53,253 bases of DNA from Eubacteriales bacterium (GCA_030533315.1 JAUNJL010000011.1:1-53253); one strand, 5' to 3'; shown: positions 8,838 to 17,712, counted from the stretch's first letter. The notes: generated from the sequence alone by a model not told the origin. Numbers and translations are program-made.

Positions 8838-8853
8838 GACCCGGATTTTTTTT
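8823..8853 (+). terminator. Terminator overlapping both convergent stop codons
   Basis: ATCCGGG (8823-8829) pairs with CCCGGAT (8840-8846), followed by eight T. The 10-nt loop contains the stop codons of both the MATE gene (TAG) and the opposite GH2 gene (TAA). The stem lies partly within each coding end. Confidence 0.85.
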
Positions 8854-10711
8854 GCAAATTTGAGGGGGCGGGATTTCCCAGCCGTTTTTGTGCGGCGTTC
8901 CATTTCTGGAGAAGGAGGGGGTGCATCTTTATTTCCCTCCTGTCATAGGTGAGGACGCCGTTGACCTCCTCCTCGATGTCGGAAAGCTGGGTGTACACCG
9001 TGGCGGAGACACCTGCCTGGATGGAGGGAAGGATAGTCTCCTTCATAAGCTGTCCTACGGCTCCTGTGAGAGCCTCCCTGGACCGGCAGGTGCGGTAGCC
9101 GTAGGTGGACGGACGGGTGCAGTGTCCCGGGAGCCGCAGGGAATATCCTCCGTATTCTGAGATGGCCAGCGCCCGCTTTTCCTTTTTGGGGAGACGGAGG
9201 GTGAAAAAGTAGTAGTGAAGGCTTTTCAGATCTCCGCAGCCCTGGTCAAACCAGCCGCTGGCCGCATCGACGAGCCGGGAGGGATCCAGCCGCCGGATCA
9301 GCTCCGCCACCTTCCAGGTGGAAAACTGGCCCCAGCCCTCGTTGAAGGGGACCCAGCATACGATGGAAGGATGGTTGTGCAGGGTGCGGATGGTGGCCCT
9401 CACCTCATCGATGAACTCCTGGCGTCCATGAGGCTCTCTTCGGGAGAGGTGGCGGGAGCAGGTATCCTTTACCGTCAGGTTGAAGGAATTGAACAGGATG
9501 GCAAAATAGGTGACGAACCAATGGCGGTAGCTTTCGCCTCCGTTTACCATGTCCTGCCAGAGCAGCATCCCCATCCGGTCGCAGTGGAAATACCACCGGT
9601 CGGCCTCCACCTTCCCGTGCATCCGGATCATGTTGAAGCCCAGGTCCTTGATGGTGCGGATGTCGTAGATCCAGGCTTCATCCGAGGGTGGGGTGTACAG
9701 CCCGTCAGGCCAGTAGCCCTGATTCAGGATCCCCGCCTGGAAGTAGGGGGCCCCGTTGAGGTACAGACGAGGATGGCCGTCGGGGGAGTCTTTGACCTGG
9801 CAGGAGCGAAGGGCCGCGTAGGTGTAAACCTCATCCTCCCCCCAGCGCAGGCGGATGGGATAGAGGAGAGGCCTCTCCGGCGTCCAGAGGGAATGGGGAG
9901 CGGGCAGGGTCAGGATCCCCAGCTGTCCGGCTTTTATGGTGCCTCTGCTTTGGAGGCGCAGGCAGTGGCGGGGAAGGACGCCCTCCGGGCCGAGGTAGGT
10001 GGGGGCAAAGACCTCCCACCGGATAGGCTCCACCCTTCGGGAGCCTCCCTCCGTCAAAACCCGGAGGGAAAAGATGCCCTTCTGGGGATCCGGCCTGAGA
10101 CGGAGGCTTTTGATGTGCTCTCTGGGAACGGACTCCAGCCAGACAGTCTGCCAGATGCCGCTTTGGGCGGTGTAAAACATTCCTCCCCTTTTCAGCTTCT
10201 GTTTCCCGCGGGCGTGGTAGGAGGTGTCACTGTAGTCCCGGACGCTGACCAGGATGGAAAGCCGGTCCGTCTCGGACAGGAAGGGGGAGATATCTAGGGT
10301 AAAGGGGAGATAGCCCCCTTTGTGGTAGCCTGCGTGGCGTCCGTTGACGTAGACGGTGCAGATCTGGTCGACGGCGCCGAAATGGAGCAGAAGCCGGTTT
10401 TTCTCCGGCAGGAAGAAGTCCTGGGAAAGGATCAGGCTGCGGGAATACCACAGCACCTCCTCCGGCTTCAGCTGGCGCTTTACACCGGAAAGAGGGGCCT
10501 CCGGCGAAAAGGGCACCCGGATGGTGCCGTCGAAGGGAAAGGGCTCCTCCTGGTAAAACTGGAAGGGCTGGATGCGGCGGTCCGTGATCCGGTAATTCCA
10601 AACGCCGTTCAGATTGATCCAGCTTCTCCGGACCATCATGGGCCTGGGATAAGAGGCGTGGGGAACCTGGCAGACTGCCTGTTTTGTCCATGGGGTTGTG
10701 AATGGATTCAT
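8834..10711 (-). CDS. Glycoside hydrolase family 2 protein
   Basis: A 625-residue GH2 enzyme (beta-galactosidase/beta-glucuronidase superfamily). An N-terminal jelly-roll sugar-binding domain (about 20-190, with WINLNGVWNYRI and QSGIWQTVWLE) is followed by an Ig-like domain and a TIM barrel. The likely acid/base Glu is in CWVPFNEGWGQF and the nucleophile Glu in AISEYGGYS. There is no signal peptide, so it acts in the cytoplasm on imported oligosaccharides. The start at 10709-10711 (MNPFTTPW) is chosen over longer options because an excellent AGGAGG lies 8-9 nt upstream. Substrate specificity is not determinable. No sugar transporter is nearby. Confidence 0.9.
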   Translation of the reverse strand: MNPFTTPWTKQAVCQVPHASYPRPMMVRRSWINLNGVWNYRITDRRIQPFQFYQEEPFPFDGTIRVPFSPEAPLSGVKRQLKPEEVLWYSRSLILSQDFFLPEKNRLLLHFGAVDQICTVYVNGRHAGYHKGGYLPFTLDISPFLSETDRLSILVSVRDYSDTSYHARGKQKLKRGGMFYTAQSGIWQTVWLESVPREHIKSLRLRPDPQKGIFSLRVLTEGGSRRVEPIRWEVFAPTYLGPEGVLPRHCLRLQSRGTIKAGQLGILTLPAPHSLWTPERPLLYPIRLRWGEDEVYTYAALRSCQVKDSPDGHPRLYLNGAPYFQAGILNQGYWPDGLYTPPSDEAWIYDIRTIKDLGFNMIRMHGKVEADRWYFHCDRMGMLLWQDMVNGGESYRHWFVTYFAILFNSFNLTVKDTCSRHLSRREPHGRQEFIDEVRATIRTLHNHPSIVCWVPFNEGWGQFSTWKVAELIRRLDPSRLVDAASGWFDQGCGDLKSLHYYFFTLRLPKKEKRALAISEYGGYSLRLPGHCTRPSTYGYRTCRSREALTGAVGQLMKETILPSIQAGVSATVYTQLSDIEEEVNGVLTYDRREIKMHPLLLQKWNAAQKRLGNPAPSNLQKKSGS

Positions 10712-10929
10712 ATGTATATACCTCCTGGGGTGAAGAGTGGGGTACCGAAACTGCAATGATACCACCATTATACATAAAAAGGGAAGGGAAAGCTATGGTA
10801 AATTCCGCCGGACTGTGGTATTATAGCAAAAATAAAGGATTACGGTCAGCCGTGATGTGTGGAGGTGGATCCCATCCCTGTTTTCAGAGATGGGGTTTCT
10901 TTGTGGTGGATCGAAAACGGGTAAGGGAT

Positions 10930-12348
10930 ATGGATGAGAGACTGAGGGAATGCTATCGAAAAATTCCAAAGGTGGATCTTCTGATGGAGACGGAGGGGGC
11001 AAGGGCCCTGAGAGAGATTTGGGGATACCGGCCCGTCCTCTGGGCTGCCCAGAGGGCGGAGGAGGAGATCCGCAGACGGCTGGGAGAGGGACAGAGAGAG
11101 GAGGCCATGAGGCTTTTGGAGGATATCTGCGGGGAAATGGAAGGGCTTCTGAAAGAGGAAAAAAGAAGGAAGGTGGGGAGGGTCGTCAACGGGACGGGAG
11201 TGGCCCTTCACACCAATCTTGGCAGGGCTCCCCTGGGAGAGCGGGTGAGCCGGGCCGTCTGCAGGGCGGCGGAGGGATATTCCAGCCTGGAGATGGATCT
11301 GCGGACAGGGGAGAGAGGAGACCGCTGCGAGGCCTTTTCCAGGAAGCTGTGCCGCCTGACGGGGGCGGAAGCGGCCCTGGCGGTGAACAACAATGCGGCG
11401 GCTGTCCTTCTCATGCTGTCGGCTCTGTGCAGGGGAAGGGAGGTTCCGGTTTCCAGAGGAGAGCTGGTGGAGATCGGAGGGAAGTTCCGGGTTCCCATGG
11501 TGATGGAGGAGAGCGGCGCCCTTCTCGTGGAGGTGGGAACCACCAACCGGACCTACCTGGAGGATTATGAGGCGGCCCTGGGGGAGAACACGGGAGCCCT
11601 CCTGAAGGTGCATACCAGCAATTACCGGATCCTGGGCTTTACCCACCAGGCCTCCGTCAGAGAGCTTTCCCAGCTGGGGAAGAGCCGGGGGATTCCTCTT
11701 TTGGTGGATTTGGGGAGCGGCGCTTTTTTGAATTTTTCCCAAAAAGGCCTCCCAGGGGAGCCTTCGGTGGGGGATATCCTGGGACAGGGAGCGGATCTTG
11801 TGGCCTTTAGTGGGGACAAGCTCATGGGAGGTCCCCAGGCGGGCATCCTGGCGGGCGATGGAGAACTGATCCAAAGGATCGGCCGCCATCCCCTTATGCG
11901 GGCCCTGCGCATAGATAAGTGCACGGCGGCAGCCCTGGAGGAGACCATGGACATCTATCTGGAGGGGAGGGAGTGGGAGGAGCTTCCGGCTCTCTCCTGC
12001 CTGGCAAGGGGAAAGGAGGAGCTTTTCCAGATGGCCCAGGGGCTGAAGGAGAAGCTGGAGAGGAAGAAAGAGAACTGGAAAAGGGAGGCGGTTTTGACTG
12101 TTACGGCCGCCAGGAGCACGCCGGGAGGAGGGGCCATGCCCCTGGCGGAGATGGACGGCGCCGGCCTTTTGGTGACCCTCCCGGGCGTGGCTTCGGAGGA
12201 GCTGTCCCGCCTTCTGCGGGCCGGGGATCCCCCTGTGGTGGGGCGGATTTTTGGGGAAGGGGTCCTTCTGGATATGCGGACCGTTCTTCCTCAGGATTTT
12301 CAGCCTCTTTTGAAGGTGCTGGAGGGCATCCTGGAAGGGAGGGCCTGA
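10930..12348 (+). CDS. selA: L-seryl-tRNA(Sec) selenium transferase
   Basis: A 472-residue SelA. This PLP enzyme converts Ser-tRNA-Sec to Sec-tRNA-Sec using selenophosphate. The PLP lysine is K297 in SGDKLMGGPQAG, matching E. coli K295; GTGVALHTNLGRAPL (88-102) is the other clear signature. The frame extends upstream, but starting at ATG 10930 (MDERLRECYRKIPKVD) matches family length; its ribosome site is weak (TAAGGG, close to the ATG), so a slightly longer form is possible. selB follows after 29 bp. selC is in the same window but 5.4 kb away on the other strand; selD is not present here. Confidence 0.95.
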   Translation: MDERLRECYRKIPKVDLLMETEGARALREIWGYRPVLWAAQRAEEEIRRRLGEGQREEAMRLLEDICGEMEGLLKEEKRRKVGRVVNGTGVALHTNLGRAPLGERVSRAVCRAAEGYSSLEMDLRTGERGDRCEAFSRKLCRLTGAEAALAVNNNAAAVLLMLSALCRGREVPVSRGELVEIGGKFRVPMVMEESGALLVEVGTTNRTYLEDYEAALGENTGALLKVHTSNYRILGFTHQASVRELSQLGKSRGIPLLVDLGSGAFLNFSQKGLPGEPSVGDILGQGADLVAFSGDKLMGGPQAGILAGDGELIQRIGRHPLMRALRIDKCTAAALEETMDIYLEGREWEELPALSCLARGKEELFQMAQGLKEKLERKKENWKREAVLTVTAARSTPGGGAMPLAEMDGAGLLVTLPGVASEELSRLLRAGDPPVVGRIFGEGVLLDMRTVLPQDFQPLLKVLEGILEGRA

Positions 12349-12377
12349 CATGCTTGGGGAAGGAAAGGAGACGGAAG

Positions 12378-13889
12378 ATGGAAAGGAGCCTTGGGATCGT
12401 TGGCACGGCGGGCCATGTGGATCACGGAAAGACCAGCCTGGTAAAGGCGCTGACCGGCATGGACACGGACCGGCTTGCGGAGGAAAAAAAGAGAGGGCTG
12501 ACCATTGAGACCGGCTTTGCCCGCCTGGATTTTGGGGACGGAAGCTTTTGCGGGATCGTCGACGTGCCGGGGCATGAGCGATTCCTGGGAAACATGCTGG
12601 CCTGTGCGGGAGGGATCCAGGTGGCCCTTCTGGTTGTGGACTGTCTGGAGGGAGTGATGCCCCAGACAAGGGAGCATTTGGAAATTCTCTCTTACCTGGG
12701 GGTGAAGGAGGGCGTGGTGGCCCTCACCAAGGCGGATCTGGCCCTGGGGGAGGAGACGAAGAGAGCGGGGGCCCAGGTGGAGGAGCTTCTGGCAGGGACC
12801 TTTTTGGAGGGGGCGCAGGTGATGCCTGTGAGCGCATGGTCGGGGGAGGGCGTGGAAGAGCTGCGAAGGGCCCTCCTTCATCTTCTGAAAAAAAGGACTC
12901 CGGTGGGACGGCGGCTTCCCTTTTATCTGCCGGTGGACCGGTGCTTTTCCAGAAAGGGCTTTGGGACCATCGTCACGGGGACGCTTTCCCAGGGAACCGT
13001 GGAAAGAGGGGCGGAGGTCATGCTCTATCCCCAGGAAAAGCGTTTCAGGGTCCGTTCCATCCAGGTGCATCAAAGGGATCGGGAAAGGGCCTTTGGGGGA
13101 GAGCGGACGGCCTTGAACCTTTCGGGGCTCTCCAAGGATGAGGTCCGCCGGGGGGACGTGCTGGCTCCGCCGGGAACGCTGAGAAGAACCTTCCTTGCGG
13201 ATGTCCGCCTGGAATTGGGAATACATGGGGAACAGCCCCTGAAAAATGGGAGCCGGGTGCATTTGTACCACGGGGCGAGGGCGCTGGTGTGCCGGGTGGT
13301 CCTTTTTGGGAAAAAGGAGCTACTGCCGGGGGAGACCTGCATGGCCCAGCTGCGCATGGAGGAGGAGACCACCACAAAGGCGGGCGAGCGGTTTGTCATA
13401 CGCTCCTACTCTCCCGTCAGGACCATAGGCGGCGGCGTGATCCTGGATCCGGCGCCGCCCCGCCATAACCGGCCAGAGCAAAGGAGGGAGACAGGCCGGG
13501 AAAAGGACGGCAGGAGGGGGCAGCAGGAGAAGCTGCGGGCGCTTTTGGAGGAGCTGTACCGGGGAGCGGGCCCTTGCCCTCCGCTCACCAGGGAGGTGAA
13601 GGAGACCTGGAAAAAGGAGGAGGGCTTTTCCCAGGTCTTTTTTTCCATGACGAGGGAGGGGACGCTGCGTAGGCTGGACGGGGAGCGCTACATCCACAGG
13701 GAAGCGTGGGAGAAGGCGAAGGAGGCCCTTTTTTCCCTGGAGGCTCAGGGGAAGGCTTTGACACCGGCCAATTTCCGGGACGCCCTGGGCATTTCCCGAA
13801 AGCAGTCCATCGCCCTTTTGGAGGCCTTTGACCGGGAGCGGGTCACCTGCAGGGAGGGGGAAGTCAGAAGGCTTTTGGAGGCCTGGTGA
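12378..13889 (+). CDS. selB: Selenocysteine-specific elongation factor, short form
   Basis: A 503-residue SelB, the EF-Tu-like GTPase that brings Sec-tRNA-Sec to UGA codons bearing a SECIS element. G motifs: GTAGHVDHGKTSL (9-21), DVPGHE (62-67), TKAD (117-120). The EF-Tu-like part ends near residue 358 (GGGVILDP). A charged linker (about 360-377) and only about 125 residues follow, enough for two winged helices. The last one (LTPANFRDALGISRKQS...) looks like the final SECIS-binding winged helix of the family. E. coli and Moorella SelB are about 614-634 residues with four winged helices. AAGGAG lies 7 nt before ATG 12378. The frame runs through upstream selA sequence, but that is out of register with SelA. 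Confidence 0.95.
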   Translation: MERSLGIVGTAGHVDHGKTSLVKALTGMDTDRLAEEKKRGLTIETGFARLDFGDGSFCGIVDVPGHERFLGNMLACAGGIQVALLVVDCLEGVMPQTREHLEILSYLGVKEGVVALTKADLALGEETKRAGAQVEELLAGTFLEGAQVMPVSAWSGEGVEELRRALLHLLKKRTPVGRRLPFYLPVDRCFSRKGFGTIVTGTLSQGTVERGAEVMLYPQEKRFRVRSIQVHQRDRERAFGGERTALNLSGLSKDEVRRGDVLAPPGTLRRTFLADVRLELGIHGEQPLKNGSRVHLYHGARALVCRVVLFGKKELLPGETCMAQLRMEEETTTKAGERFVIRSYSPVRTIGGGVILDPAPPRHNRPEQRRETGREKDGRRGQQEKLRALLEELYRGAGPCPPLTREVKETWKKEEGFSQVFFSMTREGTLRRLDGERYIHREAWEKAKEALFSLEAQGKALTPANFRDALGISRKQSIALLEAFDRERVTCREGEVRRLLEAW

Positions 13890-13969
13890 GGGCTTTTGGG
13901 GGTGAGGATGGCCTCGGAGGAAGCTGGATGGAACCCCTTCCACCGAGGCGCCGATGGACAAAAAACACA

Positions 13970-13995
13970 TTTCTACTTGATTATTTTAGTAGAAA
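13970..13995. promoter_or_regulatory. Inverted repeat, candidate LysR autoregulatory operator
   Basis: TTTCTACT (13970-13977) and AGTAGAAA (13988-13995) form a perfect 8-bp inverted repeat with a 10-bp centre. It overlaps the -35 box and spacer of the lysR promoter, the usual place for autorepression by a LysR-type regulator. Confidence 0.6.
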
Positions 13996-14005
13996 AGGCT
14001 ATCAT
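13977..14005 (+). promoter_or_regulatory. lysR promoter
   Basis: TTGATT (13977-13982), 17-bp spacer, TATCAT (14000-14005), about 35 bp before the LysR start. Confidence 0.7.
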
Positions 14006-14040
14006 AAGAGCGGACGGGAAAAGGAGGGGCGGAGGGAGAT

Positions 14041-14940
14041 ATGACTTTACAGCAGATGAGGTATGTTCTGTATACGGCGAGGTACGGCTCTATTTCAGCC
14101 GCCGCCCAGGAGCTGTTTGTAAGCCAGCCGACCGTCTCCGGGGAGATCCGGAAGCTGGAGCAGGAGATGGATATCCAGATCTTCGAGAGGAGCAAGTCCG
14201 GGATCATCGTCACCGATGAGGGGAAGGAGTTTATCCACAGCATCCGTTCCATCATCGAGCAGGCGGATTATGTGGACAGCCGGTACAAGACGAAGGAGCA
14301 CAGAAGACAGAATTTTTCCGTGGCCGGACATCACAGCGCCTTCATCTCGGAAGCGTTTTTGAGACTGGTGAAGAGACATCAGGAGGATTCCTACCGTTTC
14401 CAGGTGCTGGAGGTGAGGACCAAGGAGATCCTGGATCTGGTGTCGAATGGCCAGTGCGATATGGGAGTCATTTTGAAGGACCGGAAAAACCGGATCCTGG
14501 ACAACGAGCTGAAGGGGAGGAGCCTGGAGAGGGAGGTTCTTGCGGTGCTGCAGCCCCACGTTTATCTGAACCGGGATCATCCCCTGGCGGGAAGGGAGAG
14601 TCTGAGGCCGGAGGAGCTTTTGGCCTACCCCTTTATGTATTATTATCAGGGGGAGGACAGCTGGGAGTATTATTCCGAGGAGATCCTGGGAGGGATCCAG
14701 AATAAAAAGATTCTGGTCCTGACGGACAGGCGGACGGAGATCAGCCTTTCCCTGCGGACCAACGCCTATACCATAGGCAGCGGGATCATGGATCAGAACC
14801 TGCCTCTCTCGGACACGGTGTCGGTTCCCCTGGAAACCAGGGAGGAGATCGAGCTTTTGTGGATCAAGAGAGCCGACAAGAAGAGGACGGAGCTGATGGA
14901 GGAATATCTGGGCTACCTCAGGGAGGAGCTGGAGCCTTAG
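14041..14940 (+). CDS. LysR-family transcriptional regulator
   Basis: A 299-residue LysR-type regulator. The N-terminal winged helix-turn-helix is clear: MTLQQMRYVLYTARYGSISA then AQELFVSQPTVSGEIRKLE (about 1-60). The C-terminal half is the periplasmic-binding-like effector domain. GGAGGGAGAT precedes the ATG. It lies directly upstream of, and co-directional with, the M20 hydrolase and YfcC carrier, separated by its own terminator, so it is the probable regulator of those two genes. Effector unknown; an acylated or modified amino acid would fit the neighbours (inference). Confidence 0.93.
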   Translation: MTLQQMRYVLYTARYGSISAAAQELFVSQPTVSGEIRKLEQEMDIQIFERSKSGIIVTDEGKEFIHSIRSIIEQADYVDSRYKTKEHRRQNFSVAGHHSAFISEAFLRLVKRHQEDSYRFQVLEVRTKEILDLVSNGQCDMGVILKDRKNRILDNELKGRSLEREVLAVLQPHVYLNRDHPLAGRESLRPEELLAYPFMYYYQGEDSWEYYSEEILGGIQNKKILVLTDRRTEISLSLRTNAYTIGSGIMDQNLPLSDTVSVPLETREEIELLWIKRADKKRTELMEEYLGYLREELEP

Positions 14941-14981
14941 GCAGCTTCGGATGATGGATTTTATGAACGGAGATTGCAACG

Positions 14982-15018
14982 AAGGGGTTGTATTTTAAGG
15001 AAAATACAGCCTCTTTTT
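14982..15018 (+). terminator. lysR intrinsic terminator
   Basis: A long stem with AAGGAA loop-side bases: GGTTGTATTTT (14986-14996) pairs with AAAATACAGCC (15001-15011), extended by AAG/CTT, then TTTTT. Confidence 0.8.
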
Positions 15019-15116
15019 GTATATGGCAGGCCATGGGCGAAAGCCTGGGGCCGGTGGGAGGACGCCGTCTTGAGACGGGGATCCTCCAAAAAACAAAAGA
15101 AAGGAAAGATGGATTT

Positions 15117-16289
15117 ATGCAGAAAATCGTGGAAGAAGCCAGAGAAATGCAGGAGGAGCTGGTGCAGATGCGCCGCTATCTCCACAGGAATCCGGAGGTG
15201 GGACTGGAGCTTCCTGTCACAAAGGCCTTTGTGATGGAGCAGCTGAGGCGCATGGGGATCACCCCTGTGGAGGTGGGGACATCCGGCGTCAGCGCTCTTT
15301 TGGGACAGGGAAACAAGACCATTTTGCTGCGGGCGGATATGGACGCCCTTCCGGCGAGGGAGGCGGGCTCCTGCTCCTTTTCCGCAGACAATGGCAACGG
15401 CCATCTGTGCGGCCACGACCTTCACGCCGCCTGCCTTTTGGGAGCCGCAAAGATCCTGAAAAGACATGAGGGAGAGCTGAAGGGCTGCGTCAAGCTGATG
15501 TTCCAGCCGGCGGAGGAGACCGGCAAGGGGGCTCAGGAGATGATCCAGGCGGGCATCATGGAGAATCCGCCGGTGGACGCCGCCATCGCGCTCCACGTGA
15601 ATCCGGAGATCCCGGTGGGAAGAGCCGGCTATCGGAAAGGCTTTATGAGCTCTTCCCTGGACGCTTTCCTCATCCACATCCAGGGGAAGGGAGGGCACGG
15701 CTCCACTCCGGAGATGACGGTCAGCCCCATCGCCATCGCTTCCCACATGGAGCTGATGCTGGAATCCCTGGTACAGCGGGAGATCGGGGCCTTTGAGCCG
15801 GTGGTCCTCACCACGGGCAAGCTGGGAGGCGGAAACCTGGCCAACGTCATACCGGACACCGCCGTGGTGGAAATGACCTCCCGGTGCTACAATTCCAACA
15901 TCCGGGAGTTTATCGATCAAAGGGTTCACGAGATCGCGGAGCATGTGTGTGCCGCCCTGCGGGGAAGCTGCACCATCCAGCACACGGGCTGCCCCTCTGT
16001 TTTCGTGGCGGAGAGCGTGATGGATACGGTGAAGGTGGTGCTGGACGCCGTGCTGGGTGAGGAGTGCGTGGAGGAGATCCCCCATCCCTTCACCGGCTCC
16101 GAGGATTTTTCCTATATCTCCGAGCAGGTTCCCAGCGCCTTCTTCTGGATGGGAGCGGGGGACGGCCAGACCACCTATCCTCTCCACAATCCCAACGTGG
16201 TCTTTCACGAGGGGGTTCTTTGGAGAGGAGCGGCGATCATGGCCAGCAGCGCCATGGCATGGCTGAACGAGGAGTTCAGGAAACAGTGA
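15117..16289 (+). CDS. M20D-type amidohydrolase (N-acyl-amino-acid/hippurate hydrolase family)
   Basis: A 390-residue M20D metallohydrolase. Candidate metal ligands: Cys98 and His100 in HLCGHDLHAAC, Glu133-Glu134 in PAEETGKGA, His160 in ALHVNP, and a C-terminal His in VVFHEGVL. The family cleaves amide-linked acyl groups from amino acids (hippurate, N-acetyl-amino acids, indole-acetyl-amino acids, p-aminobenzoyl-glutamate). The frame is open 43 codons further upstream, but ATG 15117 (MQKIVEEAREMQ) has AAGGAAAG upstream and matches family length. It is followed after 34 bp by a YfcC-type carrier, a pairing that suggests uptake and hydrolysis of one substrate class. Substrate not identifiable. 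Confidence 0.92.
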   Translation: MQKIVEEAREMQEELVQMRRYLHRNPEVGLELPVTKAFVMEQLRRMGITPVEVGTSGVSALLGQGNKTILLRADMDALPAREAGSCSFSADNGNGHLCGHDLHAACLLGAAKILKRHEGELKGCVKLMFQPAEETGKGAQEMIQAGIMENPPVDAAIALHVNPEIPVGRAGYRKGFMSSSLDAFLIHIQGKGGHGSTPEMTVSPIAIASHMELMLESLVQREIGAFEPVVLTTGKLGGGNLANVIPDTAVVEMTSRCYNSNIREFIDQRVHEIAEHVCAALRGSCTIQHTGCPSVFVAESVMDTVKVVLDAVLGEECVEEIPHPFTGSEDFSYISEQVPSAFFWMGAGDGQTTYPLHNPNVVFHEGVLWRGAAIMASSAMAWLNEEFRKQ

Positions 16290-16331
16290 GAAAAAGGAGA
16301 ATACGCTTACGAAAAAGGAGAATATGTTTAT
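16290..16331 (+). repeat. 21-bp tandem duplication of a ribosome-binding region
   Basis: 16290-16310 and 16311-16331 are two 21-bp copies differing only at three positions, each C in the first and T in the second. Both hold AAAAAGGAGAAT. The second copy supplies the two ATG codons of the YfcC gene; the first has ACG at both places. Confidence 0.85.
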
Positions 16332-17712
16332 GAACAAGAAGAAAAAAGCCTTTCAGCTGCCCCACGTTTACATTATCCTCATGCTGGTCATGTTCCTGGT
16401 GGTGGTGATGTCCTGGCTGATCCCCTCGGGAGAGTTTGCCAAGCTGGAGGGAGGGGCGGAGTTTGATCCCTCCGGCTTCTCTTTCCTGGAGGAGAAGCCG
16501 GTCATCGGCTTCATGGATTTTTTTAACGCCATTCCCTCCGGTATCGCCGAGAGCGCATCTGTTATCGTGTCCGTGCTGATGGTGACGGGGGCCCTTGCCA
16601 TCTATGAGAGCACCGGAGCCATCAAGGCCGGGGTGGACAAGATCCTGGAGATCTCCAAGGGCAGGGAAAGCCTGGTGGTGATGATCCTGACCCTGATCTT
16701 TGCCATCCTTGGGACCATCGGCTTTGGGGAAGGGGGACTTCCCTTCATTCCCCTGGCGGTGACGGTGGTCATGGCCCTGGGCTATGACCGCATGGCCGGT
16801 ATGGCCACCGCCCAGCTGGGCTTTGCCGTGGGCTTTACCTCCGGCATCTTCAATCTTTTTACCACCGGGATCAGCCAGTCCCTGGCGGGTCTTCCCATGT
16901 TTTCCGCCTGGTGGTACAGGACGGTGATCTTTGTGGCCTGCTACATTGTCACCATCGTTTATCTGTTGAATTACTGCAAAAGGATCAAGGAGGACCCCAG
17001 CCGCAGCTTCTTTCGGGAGGAGTACATGAAAGCGGTGAAGGAGGGTGAGGAAGAGGCGAATAAGGTGGAGTTTACCTTTCGGAGAAAGCTTACCCTGGCT
17101 GTTCTGGGCTTTGCCTTTCTTTTCCAGGCCTTCGGCGCCCTGAAGCTGGGCTGGAGCCTGATTGAGATCGGAGGCTTCTACGTCATCGTCGCCATCGTGG
17201 GAGTGATCATCAACGGGATCGACATGAACCAGGCCTGCGTGACCTTTGCCATGGGCTCCTCCAAGCTTCTTCCCGCCTGCCTGACCATCGGTCTTGCCAG
17301 AGGAGTTTACGTGCTGATGGCCCAGGCGAAGATCGTGGATACCCTGGTGTATTATCTGTCCCAGCTTTTGGAGGGCAAGGGTACGGTGGCCATTATCTTC
17401 CTGGTTTATGTATCCGTGATCTGCTTTAACTTTTTCGTGGTTTCCGGAAGCGGCAAGGCCATGATCCTCATGCCCATCCTAAGCCCTCTGGCAAAGCTTA
17501 CCGGCATTAGCCAGCAGGCCATGGTCATCGTCTACCAGCTGGGGGACGGGTTTACCAACTACATCTTCCCCACCTCCGGGGGGCTGGTGGCGGGTCTTGC
17601 CATGTGTGACGTGAGCTGGGACAAGTGGTTCCGCTTTGCCTGGAAGATCATCGGCCTTCTGATCCTCATGGGCTTTGGGTTTGCCGCACTGGCGCAGATT
17701 TTGGGAATATAG
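16324..17712 (+). CDS. YfcC family (DcuC/ArgE-type superfamily) membrane carrier
   Basis: A 462-residue polytopic membrane protein of the YfcC family (PF03606-like). Landmarks: LPHVYIILMLVMFLVVVMSW at the first helix with IPSGEF just after it, GTIGFGEGGLPFIPLAVTVV, and NYIFPTSGGLVAGLAM near the end. Related proteins are assigned as basic amino-acid or C4-dicarboxylate carriers; specificity is unknown. Two in-frame ATGs (16324 and 16330) both follow AAGGAG; the first is 5 nt and the second 11 nt away, so the true start is ambiguous by two residues. Probably co-transcribed with the M20 hydrolase. Confidence 0.9.
   Translation: MFMNKKKKAFQLPHVYIILMLVMFLVVVMSWLIPSGEFAKLEGGAEFDPSGFSFLEEKPVIGFMDFFNAIPSGIAESASVIVSVLMVTGALAIYESTGAIKAGVDKILEISKGRESLVVMILTLIFAILGTIGFGEGGLPFIPLAVTVVMALGYDRMAGMATAQLGFAVGFTSGIFNLFTTGISQSLAGLPMFSAWWYRTVIFVACYIVTIVYLLNYCKRIKEDPSRSFFREEYMKAVKEGEEEANKVEFTFRRKLTLAVLGFAFLFQAFGALKLGWSLIEIGGFYVIVAIVGVIINGIDMNQACVTFAMGSSKLLPACLTIGLARGVYVLMAQAKIVDTLVYYLSQLLEGKGTVAIIFLVYVSVICFNFFVVSGSGKAMILMPILSPLAKLTGISQQAMVIVYQLGDGFTNYIFPTSGGLVAGLAMCDVSWDKWFRFAWKIIGLLILMGFGFAALAQILGI

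Noticed and set aside
9215..10297. Antisense open frame of 360 codons across the GH2 gene
   Set aside because: GH2 motifs and ribosome site clearly support the minus strand; the plus-strand translation has no recognisable domain.
11919..12377. N-terminal extension of the SelB frame into selA
   Set aside because: It would read selA DNA out of frame; the ATG at 12378 has a good ribosome site and starts the conserved GTPase domain.
13896..14219. Open frame of 107 codons overlapping the start of the LysR gene
   Set aside because: It overlaps a clear LysR in another frame, and its composition matches an out-of-frame reading.
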